Counted from the first letter of the stretch, positions 1 through 12,879 are shown. The stretch: 64,000 nucleotides of DNA from Pomphorhynchus laevis (GCA_012934845.2 WNNJ02003079.1:1-64000), one strand, 5' to 3'. The notes: a model not told the origin generated them from the sequence alone. A program made the numbers and translations.

Positions 1-104
1 GTTTATTTTCTCAAAGACAAACTGCTGGAAATATTGGTGAGATAATATTTATTGAAAAAAAGAGTTCATTGAAAAGGACCCCAGCTGTGAGAAAAACACC
101 CACA

Positions 105-108
<4 letters not shown>

Positions 109-198
<90 letters not shown>
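109..198. repeat. (TA)n microsatellite
   Basis: About 90 bp of uninterrupted alternating T and A, seen directly. Such runs are unstable in length and the assembled copy number may be wrong. Confidence 0.97.
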
Positions 199-200
<2 letters not shown>

Positions 201-1077
201 TTTCAATAAAATAATAATTTTTATTGTTACAAATATCTGCTTGGTTTATCCAGCAAACCATCTAATTTGATTTATTTCAACATAAACACTATTGTTTGAC
301 AAATATTGAACACACTATTACATTCGTCTTTGCCTTTAGTAATATTTAGTTATTCGTACAGAAAAAAATATCAACAGTGAATTATTTTAACGAAAATGGC
401 TAACAATATTCGAAAGTTTATTTAACATATTTTACGACGTAAGATAAAGTTCCACGTATGTTTGAATGTATTTAAGTTTACATATTTTCCTAATTTTTTA
501 AATTTTAAGATTTATAATTTCAAATTACGAAAACGGTCTTGCACTGAAACAATTAAAGTATATTTTGTAAAATATCAACCAATAAAAATGAGCAATATGT
601 TTAGAATGCTTAATTAAATTGAATTTGAACGAGGAATGCGACTGTGTGATAACATTTAAATTTGAAGAAAGATGGCAAAAACCATCGCAAAATTTATTTA
701 ATTAATCTATAAAAAGCCAGTATAGCATTCGAATAGGTTTTGGTTTTATGAGTTTTAAAGCTTTTAAGCATTACAATTTGCATTAAAAAATCTGATTATT
801 TCTAGCAGCGTTAATTAAAGGCAGAAAGCTGAAATTTTAAATACTTCAATGAATACATATATTCACTCTAATTCCTTCACACTCACTATATGGAAATTTG
901 CATACTAATTCAGAACACATGAAAACAAATTAAATCACTTGACTAAAACTAAATATTTCATGCTATTATTAAATTTAAAATGAAAACATATATTAATATT
1001 AAAAATAATTTTAATAACTCGAAATTTTTGTGAACCGATCAATAGACAATATTGTATTATTATCTATTTAATTAAAA
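199..1077. other. AT-rich spacer, no gene seen
   Basis: No long open frame, recognisable motif or repeat structure was found in this roughly 880-bp stretch. It is strongly AT-rich like the other non-element DNA of the window. Confidence 0.6.
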
Positions 1078-2172
1078 GCAGGAACATCTTTATTTAGACA
1101 AATAAAAGGCGTTATAATAGAAGATAATAGCACCCCGATTATAGCTGACTTATTTTTAAGCTCTATAGAATATGAATTTGTTCAAAACTGTGTAAAAATA
1201 AATCTTAATTATATAAAGATATTGCATGATATTAAAAACTTTAAATTATTTATTTTAGTGCATATTATTAAAAAATTAAGTCAATGTTAAATCAAAAGCT
1301 ATTTAAAGAGAAGATTTATTGATTAAAACGCTTCATTTCATGCACTTATTATGATTAAATGGCGTGATACAAGGAATGGTTAAAAGTAGTATAGTAAATA
1401 ATAAACAATTATATGATAATAATCAGGTTAAACGCAAGCCAAGAAGTCATAGCGATAGAAGGAATAAGAAAAATAGACTTTAAAATATTAAAAAAGTTAA
1501 GTATATTTATAAACAATTAGAAATATTAAAACAACTTTTAAGAGATAATTAGCTGAAAGAACTTAATGTAAATATAAAAAGCTTTTCTAAAGATATCATT
1601 TGTTCAATAAATCAAAAATTAATTAACGACTATTATATGCTAAGTTGTATAATAGACAGTTATTGTAATATAAAATACTATAATTGGATAATAAATGTTA
1701 ATAATAACAATAAAAAATATACACTAACCATAAACTTTATTAATAAATGTCTAGAAAATATAAATTTAGGAAGACTTAAATAATTCTAAAAGTAAAGAAA
1801 TAATATGATCAAATTTAAGTAAATATATTCCTAAAATAAGGTATAAAATGTTACCTGTCTAAAAATAAATAAATTGATAATATTTAAGTATATGTATTTA
1901 TAAAATAAGATATAACTTGTTACCGCTATTAGGACGAACAATTTGTAATTATAACCAAGAATTGAAATTAATATGTAAGATGATTTTAGAAACATAATGG
2001 AAACTAAATGCAATTACAAAAGTCTTAATTTTGATAAAATAAATGAACATATACGATTAATATACATTAATTGATAATATACATTATCTAGATTATGTAC
2101 CCATAATCTAGAATTAATTGAACATGGCGAATTAAGGAAAATGCTATCAAAAGGGTATAAATATAGATTATT
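1078..2172 (+). mobile_element. Penelope-like element relic (RT scrap, then endonuclease-linker part)
   Basis: Decayed relative of the PLE copies at 33.6, 38.1 and 47.0 kb. Bases 1078-1205 match the RT core around the 'PIIADLFLS' motif. From about 1213 the similarity jumps to the endonuclease/linker part: 1213-1540 parallels 33740-34050, and 1790-2172 parallels 34310-34500. An RT piece followed by the start of another unit could be the remains of a head-to-tail pair with a deletion, or two separate fragments. There is no usable reading frame. Confidence 0.75.
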
Positions 2173-2229
2173 TTTTTTACTTTAAGAATTTTAAAAAGAA
2201 CATGCAATTTTAAGATGATCATCAAATGG

Positions 2230-4312
2230 GTCCCACAAAATAAAACTTAAGTTATCAATCATTGATTTTGATACGAATTAAACAATTTCTCCCTGCCCGT
2301 TACTGGTTGGGATTGTGCCTTGTAGATTTTGACGCGATGGTTTTATTATGGGGCTTGCACAATTTCCTATCCCTATAGTATTAGGGCAACTACCCGTTAT
2401 TATTTGTGAAGCTGCCTGTAATAGGGAAAATCCAATCTTTCTTCTCAATTGGCGAATAACATCAGCGTACTCTTGGCCGTACTCTTTTCTACCGCGTGTA
2501 GAAAAATTCCCATCTCTACCGCGGTTATTCTTTATCCGTATTTGGTGAGCTTTCGGGATTCATTGTATTGAAAGGCGGCTTTGGCAGATTTTAAACACGA
2601 TGTAGCTAGATGGTTAAATACAACGATGTCGATAAACGCCCGTTCAAACCGTGATTGAAAAAAGCCATTGCAGGCAACATCGCCTAGCGCATCATTCTAT
2701 ATGCATGTAAATTCATTATCAAACTCGATATTATTGTTAAATAATTTCAATCGTGGTTTAGTTTTCACAGCATGGCAAACCTTTGTGAGCTAGTATGAGA
2801 AAATGTCTATGATTGCATAAAGTTCCACCTTTCCGCAAAAACATGTGCCGTTTGGCACGTCTTGTGAATCCCGATTCTATCGTAGAGAAACAGCATTTCT
2901 GAACTCATCACATGAAAGGTGAAACTAATCTTCTGAAAGTAGAATTGTACTAAGCCAACGGGTGGTCTATGTTCACGTGCAACTTAATAGCCTTTGCAGT
3001 ACCACCGGGAATGTTTTCTAAAATATTTTGCATCCGCTCAGCATACAGGTGATATCGATAGATTCGAATACTTTTCAAGATTTCTTTTTGTGTTGTGCCC
3101 AGAATATCACCGATGACATCAGCATGATAAGACTCACATAACATTCTAAACCATTCCAATTGGTGTTCGGTATACTCGAAACGTTCGATTCCTAATACAC
3201 CATAATTGATAAGCGAATAGAGTAAGTCAAGCATACATGATGGGACATCTCTTCGTAACATAGATGGAACAAATCGATCACAAATTGCTTCACATAATGA
3301 TTTTAATGATGAACACCGACAAGATGCTGTTCGCGAAATATGAGACCATTTTCACTGTGTAGATTTCGTCACGCAACATAATGCTACCTGAGAATCTATT
3401 ATGGTTACATCGGTCAGTCTATCAATTAACATTATCCATTTATTCACTTTATCAGACGTTCTTGACTCCATATAATCTTACCGCGAATAGAAGTATAGTA
3501 TATTACTATACAAGCTATCTCTTAAAGAATGAATCACAAGCTCCAAATCACTTCGCGGTGTCGCACATAATTGAATCTTTCCCGATACGTTTTGTAGGCC
3601 TTCTCGCCATACTTCCAAAATTGTCTTGAATATAATTCTCACGTTTGGACGGATACAATTTCCGTTCTTTGGTATCGCAATCAATCTACATGCAACTAAG
3701 GCTTCTAAACTGGATGGGTTAACGGAACTGCTAGATATCATTCGTGCAAAACCGCCCAACGCATGTGCTAACATTGGAGTGCAGAGCGTGTTTCATCAGC
3801 ACTTTTTCCAAATTCTAAAGTTAAAACCCGAATTATTGAATCTGCATAAATATGCACGTATGATTGAACTTGCATCAATCGTAAGAAATAATGTAGAATG
3901 ATGATCCTTTGCATTTTCAAATTTATCATGTAAACAGGCTTCTTCGCTAAATGCACCAGGACTTGGATGAAGCTCCTACAGCAATTTTCCAACTGGTTTC
4001 CCCTGGACAACGGTTTATAATTAAATTAAAATGTTATTTACTTCATCGTCAAGAACTGCCGCTACAGCGATAATTTTATCATTCGTTATTAACTTGATAA
4101 ATTTTTCTTCCAATATGTTTTCCAGTTCTGTTAAACTTCAAATATTCTGCGTTGTTGCATATTACAAGCTTCGAAAGCTTAATTTCTCCTTGCACATCGA
4201 CAACCGTTGCACTTTGCAGTCGATCATTACACGAACAGCATTTTACCTCAGTAGAAGGCTTCGTAGAAGGCTTACCCTTCGGCATATGTGAGAAACTGCT
4301 GGAAAATTTCAA
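2230..4312 (-). mobile_element. Decayed RT element with C-terminal nuclease-like region (copy 1)
   Basis: Read on the minus strand. A fragment at 3774-3478 carries an RT N-terminal signature ('LEALVACRLIAIPKN' followed by 'RPNVRIIF', like the 'ACRLI.LDKN..VRPI' block of a known family of invertebrate RTs). Further 3', about 2700-2560, lies 'FQYNESRKLTKYG', which matches 'FEYNESRKKAKYS' in the element at 57.7-59.3 kb, so the two belong to one family. Fragments at 4312-4079 and 3261-2950 lie in the same direction, but I do not recognise their sequence. The element is broken by many stops and shifts and has no function as it stands. That C-terminal block resembles a PD-(D/E)XK nuclease core (inference). 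Confidence 0.65.
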
Positions 4313-4349
4313 TTGTATATATTTTATCTGTAAGTTTTTAACAAAGATT

Positions 4350-5781
4350 AAATAATAATGAAAATAAAAATAAAGTTTACAATTCTTTATATAATATCTT
4401 AAATGCTTACTTTAGTGAGCTGATTAATAGTGAAAGCTTAAATATAGCAAAGATAAACATTTGGAAAACTTATATATTAGAAAAAATTAGAGAGAAAATG
4501 AGAATAACAAACAATTATAAAGGGAAAGATAAAATTAATAAAGATATGTATACATAACTTACTAAATTAAAGGATAACTATATAATAACAACTATTGATA
4601 AAGCTAGTAATAACTTTGTCTTCATATGCAAAAAGCTTTATTATGATATACTAATGAAAGAGGTTAATTCTAATGATATAAATGTAAATTCAACATATGA
4701 AAGTAGTGATTTAAGTTAAGAAATTGATAAATAAGGTATAACGGTCAAATCATATGATAAACCTTTACCAATATTATTTTTAGAATTTAAAATAATATGT
4801 AAATAAAATTGATAAAATTGAAAAAAGCCGTTAATATTTTAATAAATCAAAATTATTTAAAAGTAGAAACATCCATATTCAGACAAGTAAAAGGTGTTTC
4901 AACACCAGGTAATAGTAGCCCAATTATAGCTGACTTGTTTTTAAGCTTTATAGAATACGAATTTGTTCATAACTGTGTAAAAACTAAATCTAAACTATAT
5001 AAATATATGAAATATATGTTTCGATACATTGATGATATATGTGTATTTAATTCTAATAATTTTTATTCAATTAGTGAACAAATTTATCTAGGTAGCCTTA
5101 TTCTTAATAAAACTAATATCAATGATAAAGAAGGATGTATCTAGTAAATATGACATATTTAAATTTACAAGAAACATATTTTTGCATGAGCATTAATTCA
5201 TACCATATAAAACAAAATATAATACATTAAATAATGAAATTTTAAGAATTGTCATAACATGTAATGACATTGAATTTCTTGAAAATACTTTAAATAATTT
5301 AATAGATGTATATTAAAACTAGATTATTACAAAAATACAATCAAACAGAAAGTAGTAAAATATATAAATCAACAAAATATTAAAAATACATTTAAACTCA
5401 TGATGATTTTTTTATTTTCAATTAATATTATAATTGTATTAGAATAAGATGCTTGATAATCAATTTTATCAGATGAAATTGATTATTAGCGCGTCTTTGG
5501 CCTCACTGCTATGTCAATCGAGGAGTAGGGCAGAAACCTACTAACATAGCTGTTCTTTCTTACGGCCTATAATCCTTGCTATGATACAACGTATGTTATT
5601 TATTGGTCAATTCATAAAAATTGATTTTTATTTTAAATATAAATTTCAAATTTTAACTTAATATATGTTATATGAAATCTTATAATTATTTATTATTTAA
5701 TTATTTTAATTTTATTTAGCATTATTTTTTAATTTATGAATAATATAAAATAGGTAAGCTCCCTTAGCTGAACTGATTATC
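4350..5781 (+). mobile_element. Penelope-like element, decayed copy (RT to 3' end)
   Basis: Collinear with 38.4-40.3 kb and 47.2-49.2 kb. It retains the region before RT, RT motifs ('NSSPIIADLFLSFIEYEF' and the catalytic 'FRYIDDICVF' at about 4910-5060), the C-terminal RT extension, and the 3' structured module near 5480-5570. The end resembles the common 3' terminus ('..cttagctgaactgatt'). A 111-residue frame at 4809-5144 is what remains of the RT core. Internal losses make this an old copy. There is no endonuclease part, so it is 5' truncated. Confidence 0.85.
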
Positions 5782-5849
5782 TATTAATTGAATCGATTAA
5801 CATATAATATTAAATTTTTATGATACAATTTATAATAAAGATTGAAGTT

Positions 5850-5965
5850 CATAACGAAGAACTGATGTATTGTCAGGTTTCGCCACTATTCCTCGTTCCA
5901 ACATAGCAGCGAGGTCAAATACATACTTACGAGGTATTTGATCTAATGTAAAATGATTATTCTTC
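5850..5965 (-). mobile_element. PLE 3'-module fragment, inverted
   Basis: On the minus strand this stretch has the same arrangement as the PLE 3' module: an AAATAC..GTATTT hairpin, then CTGCTATGTT, then GAAACCTGA. It lies about 70 bp beyond the plus-strand copy ending at 5781, so two PLE 3' ends face each other. Only the 3' region is present. Confidence 0.6.
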
Positions 5966-6116
5966 TTTAACAAATTTACTGGTGGTTATTTCTTTAACTA
6001 AGTATAATGTATAATAATTATATTTTTCAACAGAATTCGGAACCCTTCAAATTAGGTTCCCTGTAATTTGAAATATATTCTTTGCAATTTTTATGTTCAC
6101 AATATTACTGTATAAC

Positions 6117-6187
6117 AGCATTCATTCGTTTTAACGAATGAATGCTGTGCATATCATACAAATTATGCTGTGCATATCATACAAACA
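6117..6187. repeat. Perfect 14-bp palindrome followed by a 23-bp direct duplication
   Basis: Bases 6117-6146 form a 14-bp perfect inverted repeat (AGCATTCATTCGTT and its complement) with a 2-base loop. The right arm runs into a direct repeat: 6142-6164 is repeated almost exactly at 6165-6187 ('atgctgtgcatatcatacaa'). It may be a decayed foldback end or a replication-slippage product. No gene is attached. Confidence 0.85.
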
Positions 6188-8642
6188 ATGACACTTTCTC
6201 TAAAATTATAAAAATAATGGTTGGTTATAATAGATTAAATGGTTTATCTCTTGGGATAACGTTGTATTTTTGTAAAAATTTTAATACATCCGTGACTTTA
6301 TCATTCGAAACAATTTTATTAATCACTTAACAGAGTCTACGTATTTTGTAGATAATATAAATTTAGAGAAAATAGATATCTAAATCTTCAGATTTTCCAT
6401 AATTCCAAATTTTTATAACAAATAATTATTATAATATGATTAATAAATAATATTTTTTGAAAAATGATAGAAGTCATTATGATAAACTGCTATATTATAA
6501 TGTTTCAGCCCCTATTCCTTAAGCATTATTGACTAGTTCCTTGAATATCCGGTTTTTGTGCCTCATTTGAGTTGTCAATTATACACAAATGTTGCTAAGT
6601 GTTTTATATCCATTATTAGTTTCCATAGTTATATTATTGTAGCATCACGACATTTTATCCAATGAAAACGTATCTTTTTATAGGATTAAAAATATCAGTG
6701 TTAACGCTGCAAAATTAAAATCAAATCATCAAGTTAAATTATTATCAAAATTTATTATATACGCAAGTATGCGTTGAATATAATGCAATATATTATACTG
6801 CATCGCCGTCGTTATTTCAACAGGTAAATATATAATGCAATTATATCGTTTTCAAAGGTCATTTAGCTAATTAATAGAAACTTATACAGTTTTGCATTTT
6901 GAACAATTTATACTAAACAGTTGGTAACACGTTACATTATTAATCGACAGGAGATTGCTAAATTTAATATGCTAGGCAATAAAATTTCAAAAAATTCACT
7001 TTCCTGTTTTTAGATATACATCGAAATAAAATTAAAAAATCCCATACAATTTGAGAAATGAGTATTGGATAAAATCCCGACAGGTAAACTCCAAAAGCAG
7101 CTAAACAGTACAATAAACTGATGTTATATTCAATGTGCCCAATAGTTTATTATGGTTAAAATACACACTTTGAAATAATTTTATTTGTAAAAAAAACATT
7201 ATCCTGATTTCTATCAACACTTGATTCATTTTAGTAAATAAACTGATATTGAAAGCATTCTTTATTTATTGATTTCACAAAGTAGAGCAGTTTTGCCGTG
7301 ATATCTGAATAATTTCTGTGTTAATGTTATCGATCAACTTAATAATTCAACATTTGCTGAGATTTATTTCATTGTTTGTTTCATACAGTACTTGTTCAAG
7401 TTCGAGTCAAAGAGTAGATAGTATTAAACGATTTTTATTTATTATACTGACTGATGCCATCCTGCTACATTTTCAAGATCCAATATTGAATGCTACTATT
7501 TTATTCTTATTTTGAATGCAGTTTCCCGATATTATTTTAAATCGACAAACGCTAGAATTGATCCATGCTTAATTTTTTAACTTATAATATATAAAATATG
7601 TGCATTACATTTTTATGTTGTCAAATTAAAGTGACTGATGTACGTGTATCGAAATTTCTTTCTGTAAATTTGTAAATTGTACTTTAATTTGTGTATTTTC
7701 ATATTATCAAACACCAAAATACATTCTACATGAAAAGCTTAGTTTCTCTCAAATCAATTACAGAATGCAGTATTATGTCGCCGCTTTGATTTCACTCAGT
7801 TAATTACTCATACGTGGATAAGCACATAAAAGTTTAATTTTTGGCTCAAAATGAATTAGGCAAATTAGTGGTGCAGACATCATTCTCACAGTGTTATTTA
7901 ATAGTAATGATAAATTAAAGTTACTAAAGCGATTAGAAAAGTACACGCATTTTCATCAGCACTGCATTACTGGATTAACGCTGTTTAATGTCTTAAATGC
8001 TTGTACGACATTTATGTATAGTAAATTAGTCCCATGCAAATGATGTGGCGAATATCAGGATTCGGATATAAAGTCAAGTCTTGCAGTTTAACAGTCAAGT
8101 GCGTGTGCTATCAGCGCATACTTGTTCATTCGATTAGCATTTGGTAATGATTACGTGTAATGTGAATATTTGTGTGGAATAAGACGATACTGGGCAAGTT
8201 TGGATTGAAGTAATTTAAAGTATTTAATTTAGCACTTTTGCAGTTTTTTAGTTAAACGTGTATATATAATTTAGGTATTTTCCTACATAATGAAGGTTTG
8301 CTAAAAATCTGCTCAACCTCCTGCTTCATCAAATCTATTAGGGAAGGTTCAGACGTGGCACGCTTTTCAAAAATGTTATCGTAATTGTTAGCTGTTTTTG
8401 CCGGGAAATCAAACTCGGAATAAGTGTTAGATAACCTTCAATTTAGAAAACGTTGCAGATTTACATAAAGGGAAATTGTGAGCAAATTAGAAAATATACA
8501 CAGACTACAGCGAAGAAGCTATATTTTTCTTGCCCCGACTTTTCCTTCATTGTCATATTTTCTTTATCATGATTTCGTGTTGGTTTCAGAAAGTTAGATA
8601 TCATTACTGTGAGTTGTGGGACCGTCAAGGTGTTTTGATGTT

Positions 8643-8728
8643 GTCTATTCTGTTAAAACACGTTCATAAACAGAATATGATGACTGTCTATTTTGTTGAA
8701 ACACATCCATGAACAGAATATTATGACG
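8643..8728. repeat. Two-copy 43-bp tandem repeat
   Basis: Units 8643-8685 and 8686-8728 share most positions ('gtctatt.tgtt.aaacac', '..aacagaatat.atgac'). This is an old tandem duplication in non-coding DNA. Confidence 0.8.
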
Positions 8729-9007
8729 TGTATTTTTTGCGGGATTAGTTCTCCAGCATAATTCCATCTGGCGCCCATCAACATAATTCTTATTTGCAGA
8801 TAATGTTGTTCTGTTAGCTGCTTCTGTTGTTGGGAGAATTACACCAAATACTTTATCGCTTCGCAACCGAATCCCACCAAGCTAGAATTAAAATCAACCC
8901 TTCAAAATCGCTCTGATGTCCACAGTTGATCTAAATTTCAATGTTTGAATTTTAAGTACGTAGGGTTCCAAATTTAATTAATAGTAGTTTATAGCCCTTA
9001 CTTTAAA

Positions 9008-9886
9008 GAAAATGGGCAGCAAAGCAAAAATCCCCCCATCCCAAAATTAAAAAATCTAACGATAATTACCCTCAAGGAGCTTCTAGAGAGGCATAAATTA
9101 TTTAGTAAATTCCTAAAAAAATTTGTCTCCAAGTACAACAACCGAGCTCTTTTCAATACAGTCAAGATATTTGAGACAGAGGTTAAGATTTCCTTTACTT
9201 CTAATGATCTAGCCATAGAATATATGAAATACTTAAAGGAAAATCTCTCCCATTTGGGTGACATTCAATTCAAGCCTATCCTAACCTCGCTCAAGATTAA
9301 CAATTTACCGTCTCATCTAGATGAAAGTGACATGATTGCCCTAAAGAAGAAATTCAATGTTTATTCTGTTAGGACGGTTACAAGTAAAAGTAGGATGGCG
9401 CTTCCCATAGCGTTCTGTACCACTTCAGCCGACCAATGGGGATATGTTGGCCAACTCGCCTGTAACCCGTTCCTGGGTTATAATCTCCGGTTCACTGTAC
9501 TTGACTCTGATGATCTTACTTACCCACATTGCAATGCATGTCACAAGTTGGGGCATTAGGGTTCCAGCTGTGTTGACGCTAAGACCTGTGGGGTCTGTTC
9601 CCTCGCCTCCTGCGCGAGTCTTATTAAAGGAGAAAAATGCGACACTCAGCCCCATTGCTCAAACTGTAATGGTTCCCATCCGGCGTGGTCTCATAAATGT
9701 GCGATTTTTAAAGAATACGTAAGGGACTTCGCTCGTCCTTCATCTATTCAAGCAAAACTTCCGGCAATAACCAACTGTGCGCCTGCCAAGATGTCCGATA
9801 AGGACATTCTTCAGATCATCGAAGCCAATAAGCGTGATATTTTAGCCAACATGCCGACCATGTTAACTCAATTTGCTTCAGCCTAA
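9008..9886 (+). pseudogene. LINE-J p1 ORF1, gag-like zinc-knuckle protein
   Basis: ORF1 proteins of this superfamily bind the element RNA and form the RNP. After a divergent N-terminal part (open at 9224-9559, 'NPFLGYNLRFTVLD..LTYPHCNACHKLGH') there is a stop at 9557-9559. The frame then continues as a zinc-knuckle tail with three CCHC-type units: CNACHKLGH..C, CGVC..C, and CSNCNGSHPAWSHKC. It ends at about 9886 after 'MPTMLTQFASA'. Similarity to ORF1 of the copy at 56.4-57.6 kb confirms the assignment. It is broken by at least that one stop. Confidence 0.8.
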
Positions 9887-10109
9887 GGCTCGTCACCAGC
9901 GATCAAGCCGATTAAGTTCCTGCTTCCAATAAAAGAGGGGCTTCGGTCCATTCTATTCCTCCTCTGAAAGAGGGGAAGTTGATCAAGCAGAAGCGTCATG
10001 TCAAGGGAAATGATGATAATGCCCGTGGGCAAGTACCAACTCTTGATAGCGTTAGTGGTGGAGGGGGTAACATATCTGCCCCTAGCTCTGTCTAGGGATG
10101 TGGCAATCC

Positions 10110-12598
10110 CATACAGCTAACCTAACACAATGCAAAGTCCTAGAGGGCCTTTTTCACTGAATATTCTTCAGTGAAATTCGGGAGGAGCTTCTGCCCTTAG
10201 ACTTCTATCTAGTAGAGATGCAGATGTTATAGTCCTTCAAGAGACGCGGTATATCCGTACCCCCAGGACATTACTCGATTCATTCCTAAGCACATTTGTT
10301 CCCACTATACTCCGTACATAACCCCTCCTCACTCGTCTTCATCTCAAGGACTCTTGACCTTAGTTAAATGCTCTTTAAGATCCTTCCACCTTTTAAATTA
10401 TTCTTGTCCAGGCCTTTCTTTTTAGTAGTCCACTCAGTAAGCACGGTAAACGCCTCAGTCTAGCCAATGTCTACATCCGTCCAGGGGAGATTCACAAGAA
10501 TCATACCCTCCTGGATAGGATTATTGACAGCGGTTACGACATGGTACTTAACGACTTCAACGACAGAACTAGTCGTTGGATTAATGCAGCACTTCGCAGA
10601 TCCAGGAACGGTTATCTTATACATAAACGAATTTCCTCCACCTTTCATTGCACTTCTACGAATTAACTCCTCGACCTTTATGCTCAATGAGAGGTGGTTG
10701 GTAAAACCCTTCTGTACGGAGCAGTTGCGACAACATCTGTCCACCTCTCATGATTTAATTCGGTGCGGATAGAAAAGGATACGCTGCTTTGAAGGAGATT
10801 CCACTTTGACCCGATAAGAATGGCTTTCTTTTAACTAGGTATCCAACGCTTTTCCCGAATTGGTAATGAGAAGTTAACCGAATTTAATTCCTACCTCTCT
10901 TTGCAAGCTACCGCGTTGCTTTCGACAATCTAAAAAGGTCGCATTTTCAGTCCCATTCCCACAAAACTCAAGACCTTAGCATATTTGCTCCGTCTCCCCA
11001 ATTTCTCTGCTTCTGCCAGGCAAGTTCTCACGAAAGAATATTGGAGTACTAGATATAGATTGTAACTGGGTAAGGATAGGGCAAGCATTGTTTCCTTTAA
11101 TCCAGCCCAATCTTCCTTCTGGAAGATTTTCAAGAAGGAAAAGTTCATTTGTTGGGAGGATAGGGCGTTGGGTTGGATTGGTAATATAGGTCTTGATAAA
11201 ATTTTGGAGGAGTCACTATCCCTACATAATTATGGAGCCACTAAATCACCTCAATAAATCCCGCCTTGGGGGAGACTTCAGAAATAGGGATTTATCTGTC
11301 ACAGATATCCTTAACTCATGGCGGCCTATTCCAGGCACCTCCAAATCTGTCGCTCCCTTCTCTTCACGTGTCTGTCAGCTTTTGACAGCTGAACAAAGAA
11401 GGGAGGTGGCTGTCACAATGCCGTTAGCCACCCCATCCGATGTGGCTGGCATTAATATTAGCGGGAGAATTTTTATACCAAACAAGTATCCGGTCTCTTG
11501 TCCTAAAGACCTGCAGCCCATTTCGATTCAAAATTCCCTCGTCTCGATCTACGAAAAGCGCTTCCGCATAGAATCCGCGATCATCTAAGTAGGCGAAATT
11601 TAATCCTACCTGGTTTCCATGAGTTTGTCAAAAGTCGCTCGGTCCATTCAGCAGTATGTAAAGTGAATCAGTTTTGTCAGGAGAATAGTCATCAACTTGT
11701 TATGCCTGTTTTCCTTGATTTTTCTGCTGCATCTGACCGCATCTCCATTCCCTTTGTTGTCTCTACTCTCAGGTCCCTCGGGTTGCCTGCGAGAATTGTT
11801 AACAGTGTAGAGATGCTGCTGTACACTAAGCGATTCTATTATGAAGACGACTCGGATGCGCGTCAGTTCTACCCTATTACGGGTGCGCCTCAAGGCTCCC
11901 CTCTTTCTCCTATCTTATATCTTGCGGCTTCCATTGAACTCTTTAAAATATTTAAACGCGAACAACTTCTAGTGGTATACGCTGATGATACCACAGCCCT
12001 GTTTTCTGAACGCAGGTGTAGAGACGTAGTCTCGGACATTAGCCGTTTCTTTTTAAGATTAAAAGACCAGTTATCCAAGTCCAATCATATTCTAAACTCC
12101 GCTAAATCGCAGGTAGTTGTCTTTCATGGCGCCCCTGCAACAAAGAAAACACTTAAGAGATTAGCACTCTCTGCGATCTATATTTTGACTAATCAACCAC
12201 TCCTTGTCTTCACGAATCGAGAAAAATACCTGGGGTTCACCGTCACGGTTACCCCAGATAGTCTATCCAGGTCGTGACGGTGAACGACCTGGATAGACTT
12301 AAACGTATCCTGAAGAGAGCTAGGTGGGCCCTAAATCGGGCTAGCATCTTTCATTAAATAATAAAACCCAGGTGCGCCTCTGGGGCACTTGGGATATCTC
12401 GGGATTAGTCTTCTTTTCTAGAGGACGTCCCCCAGAGCAAAGGCTAAGGTTTCTAAAGCTGCTTATCTCTCGATTACCCAGCATAGTCAGCCTCAAATGG
12501 ACTCTTCGGGGGGGGTGAAAGACCCCTGGCGGTTCAGTCGAAGAGCAGCGTGTTGGATTGGCTGTGGGGCTCAAATTCCTCCGGACCTGAGGCCGTGA
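10110..12598 (+). pseudogene. LINE-J p1 ORF2, APE-type endonuclease plus reverse transcriptase
   Basis: The N-terminal AP-endonuclease-like domain is fragmented. Visible pieces include 'DADVIVLQETR', 'RLSLANVYIRPGEIHKNHTLL', and 'YDMVLNDFNDRTSRWINAA', where the usual GDFN is NDFN. The RT domain is mostly open at 11663-12277: 'VFLDFSAASDRISIPFV', 'GAPQGSPLSPILYLAAS', 'LVVYADDTTALF'. The first YADD aspartates are intact. The C-terminus ('GRPPEQRLRF', '..IPPDLRP') ends at a TGA at 12596-12598. A template-switch-like inversion at 12260-12299 breaks the frame after the RT core. Confidence 0.85.
12260..12299. repeat. 15-bp perfect inverted repeat created inside LINE-J p1
   Basis: AGTCTATCCAGGTCG at 12260-12274 is the exact complement of 12285-12299, with a 10-base spacer. 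In sister copies only the right arm exists (the 'DLDRLKR' codons), so the left arm and spacer are an inverted local copy that replaced normal sequence. Confidence 0.92.
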
Positions 12599-12879
12599 TT
12601 ATTATGGAGACGGAAGGAAGAAGATAATAAACCTTTTATGTTTTCTGTTATTTTTTTTGTCTTTTCTAACCTATTTATCTAACTTATTTATCCTGTATAT
12701 TATTCTTTGTAGGAAAATCGTTATTATTACATTCGCTGCTTTTAAAACGGTGTGGGGGATCGGTTGAGTTGAATTGAACATAAAATATTGAAGATATGTA
12801 GACGTAAAAAAGACTTAGAGAGATAACATATACAGAGTTTAAAAAAAATCTCATTAATGAATGCAATCAGAGCTTCAAA

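Larger units (their letters stand above)
5966..8989. other. AT-rich intergenic stretch, no gene seen
   Basis: Three kilobases with only short frames (up to about 73 codons) lacking recognisable motifs. It contains the palindrome at 6117 and the 43-bp duplication at 8643. Near 6328 there is a possible minus-strand scrap of the PLE terminus ('agagtctacgtattttg'). Nothing else can be supported. Confidence 0.55.
8990..12760 (+). mobile_element. LINE-J copy p1 (Jockey/I/R1-type non-LTR retrotransposon), decayed, both ORFs recognisable
   Basis: Plus-strand element with a gag-like ORF1 (about 9008-9886) and an endonuclease-RT ORF2 (about 10150-12598), followed by a T-rich 3' UTR. It mobilised by target-primed reverse transcription (family knowledge). 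The sequence is markedly richer in GC than its surroundings. ORF2 is split by several stops and shifts. A second copy of the family follows head-to-tail from about 12.9 kb. The LINE-J name is mine; the exact clade within the Jockey/I/R1 superfamily is not resolved. Confidence 0.88.

Noticed and set aside
2348-2548. Plus-strand 66-codon gene
   Set aside because: It lies antisense to the decayed nuclease-RT element at 2.2-4.3 kb and is best explained as its shadow.
7318-7515. Small membrane protein gene (65 codons, hydrophobic)
   Set aside because: AT-rich DNA often gives hydrophobic chance frames; no start context, homologue or polyadenylation signal supports it.
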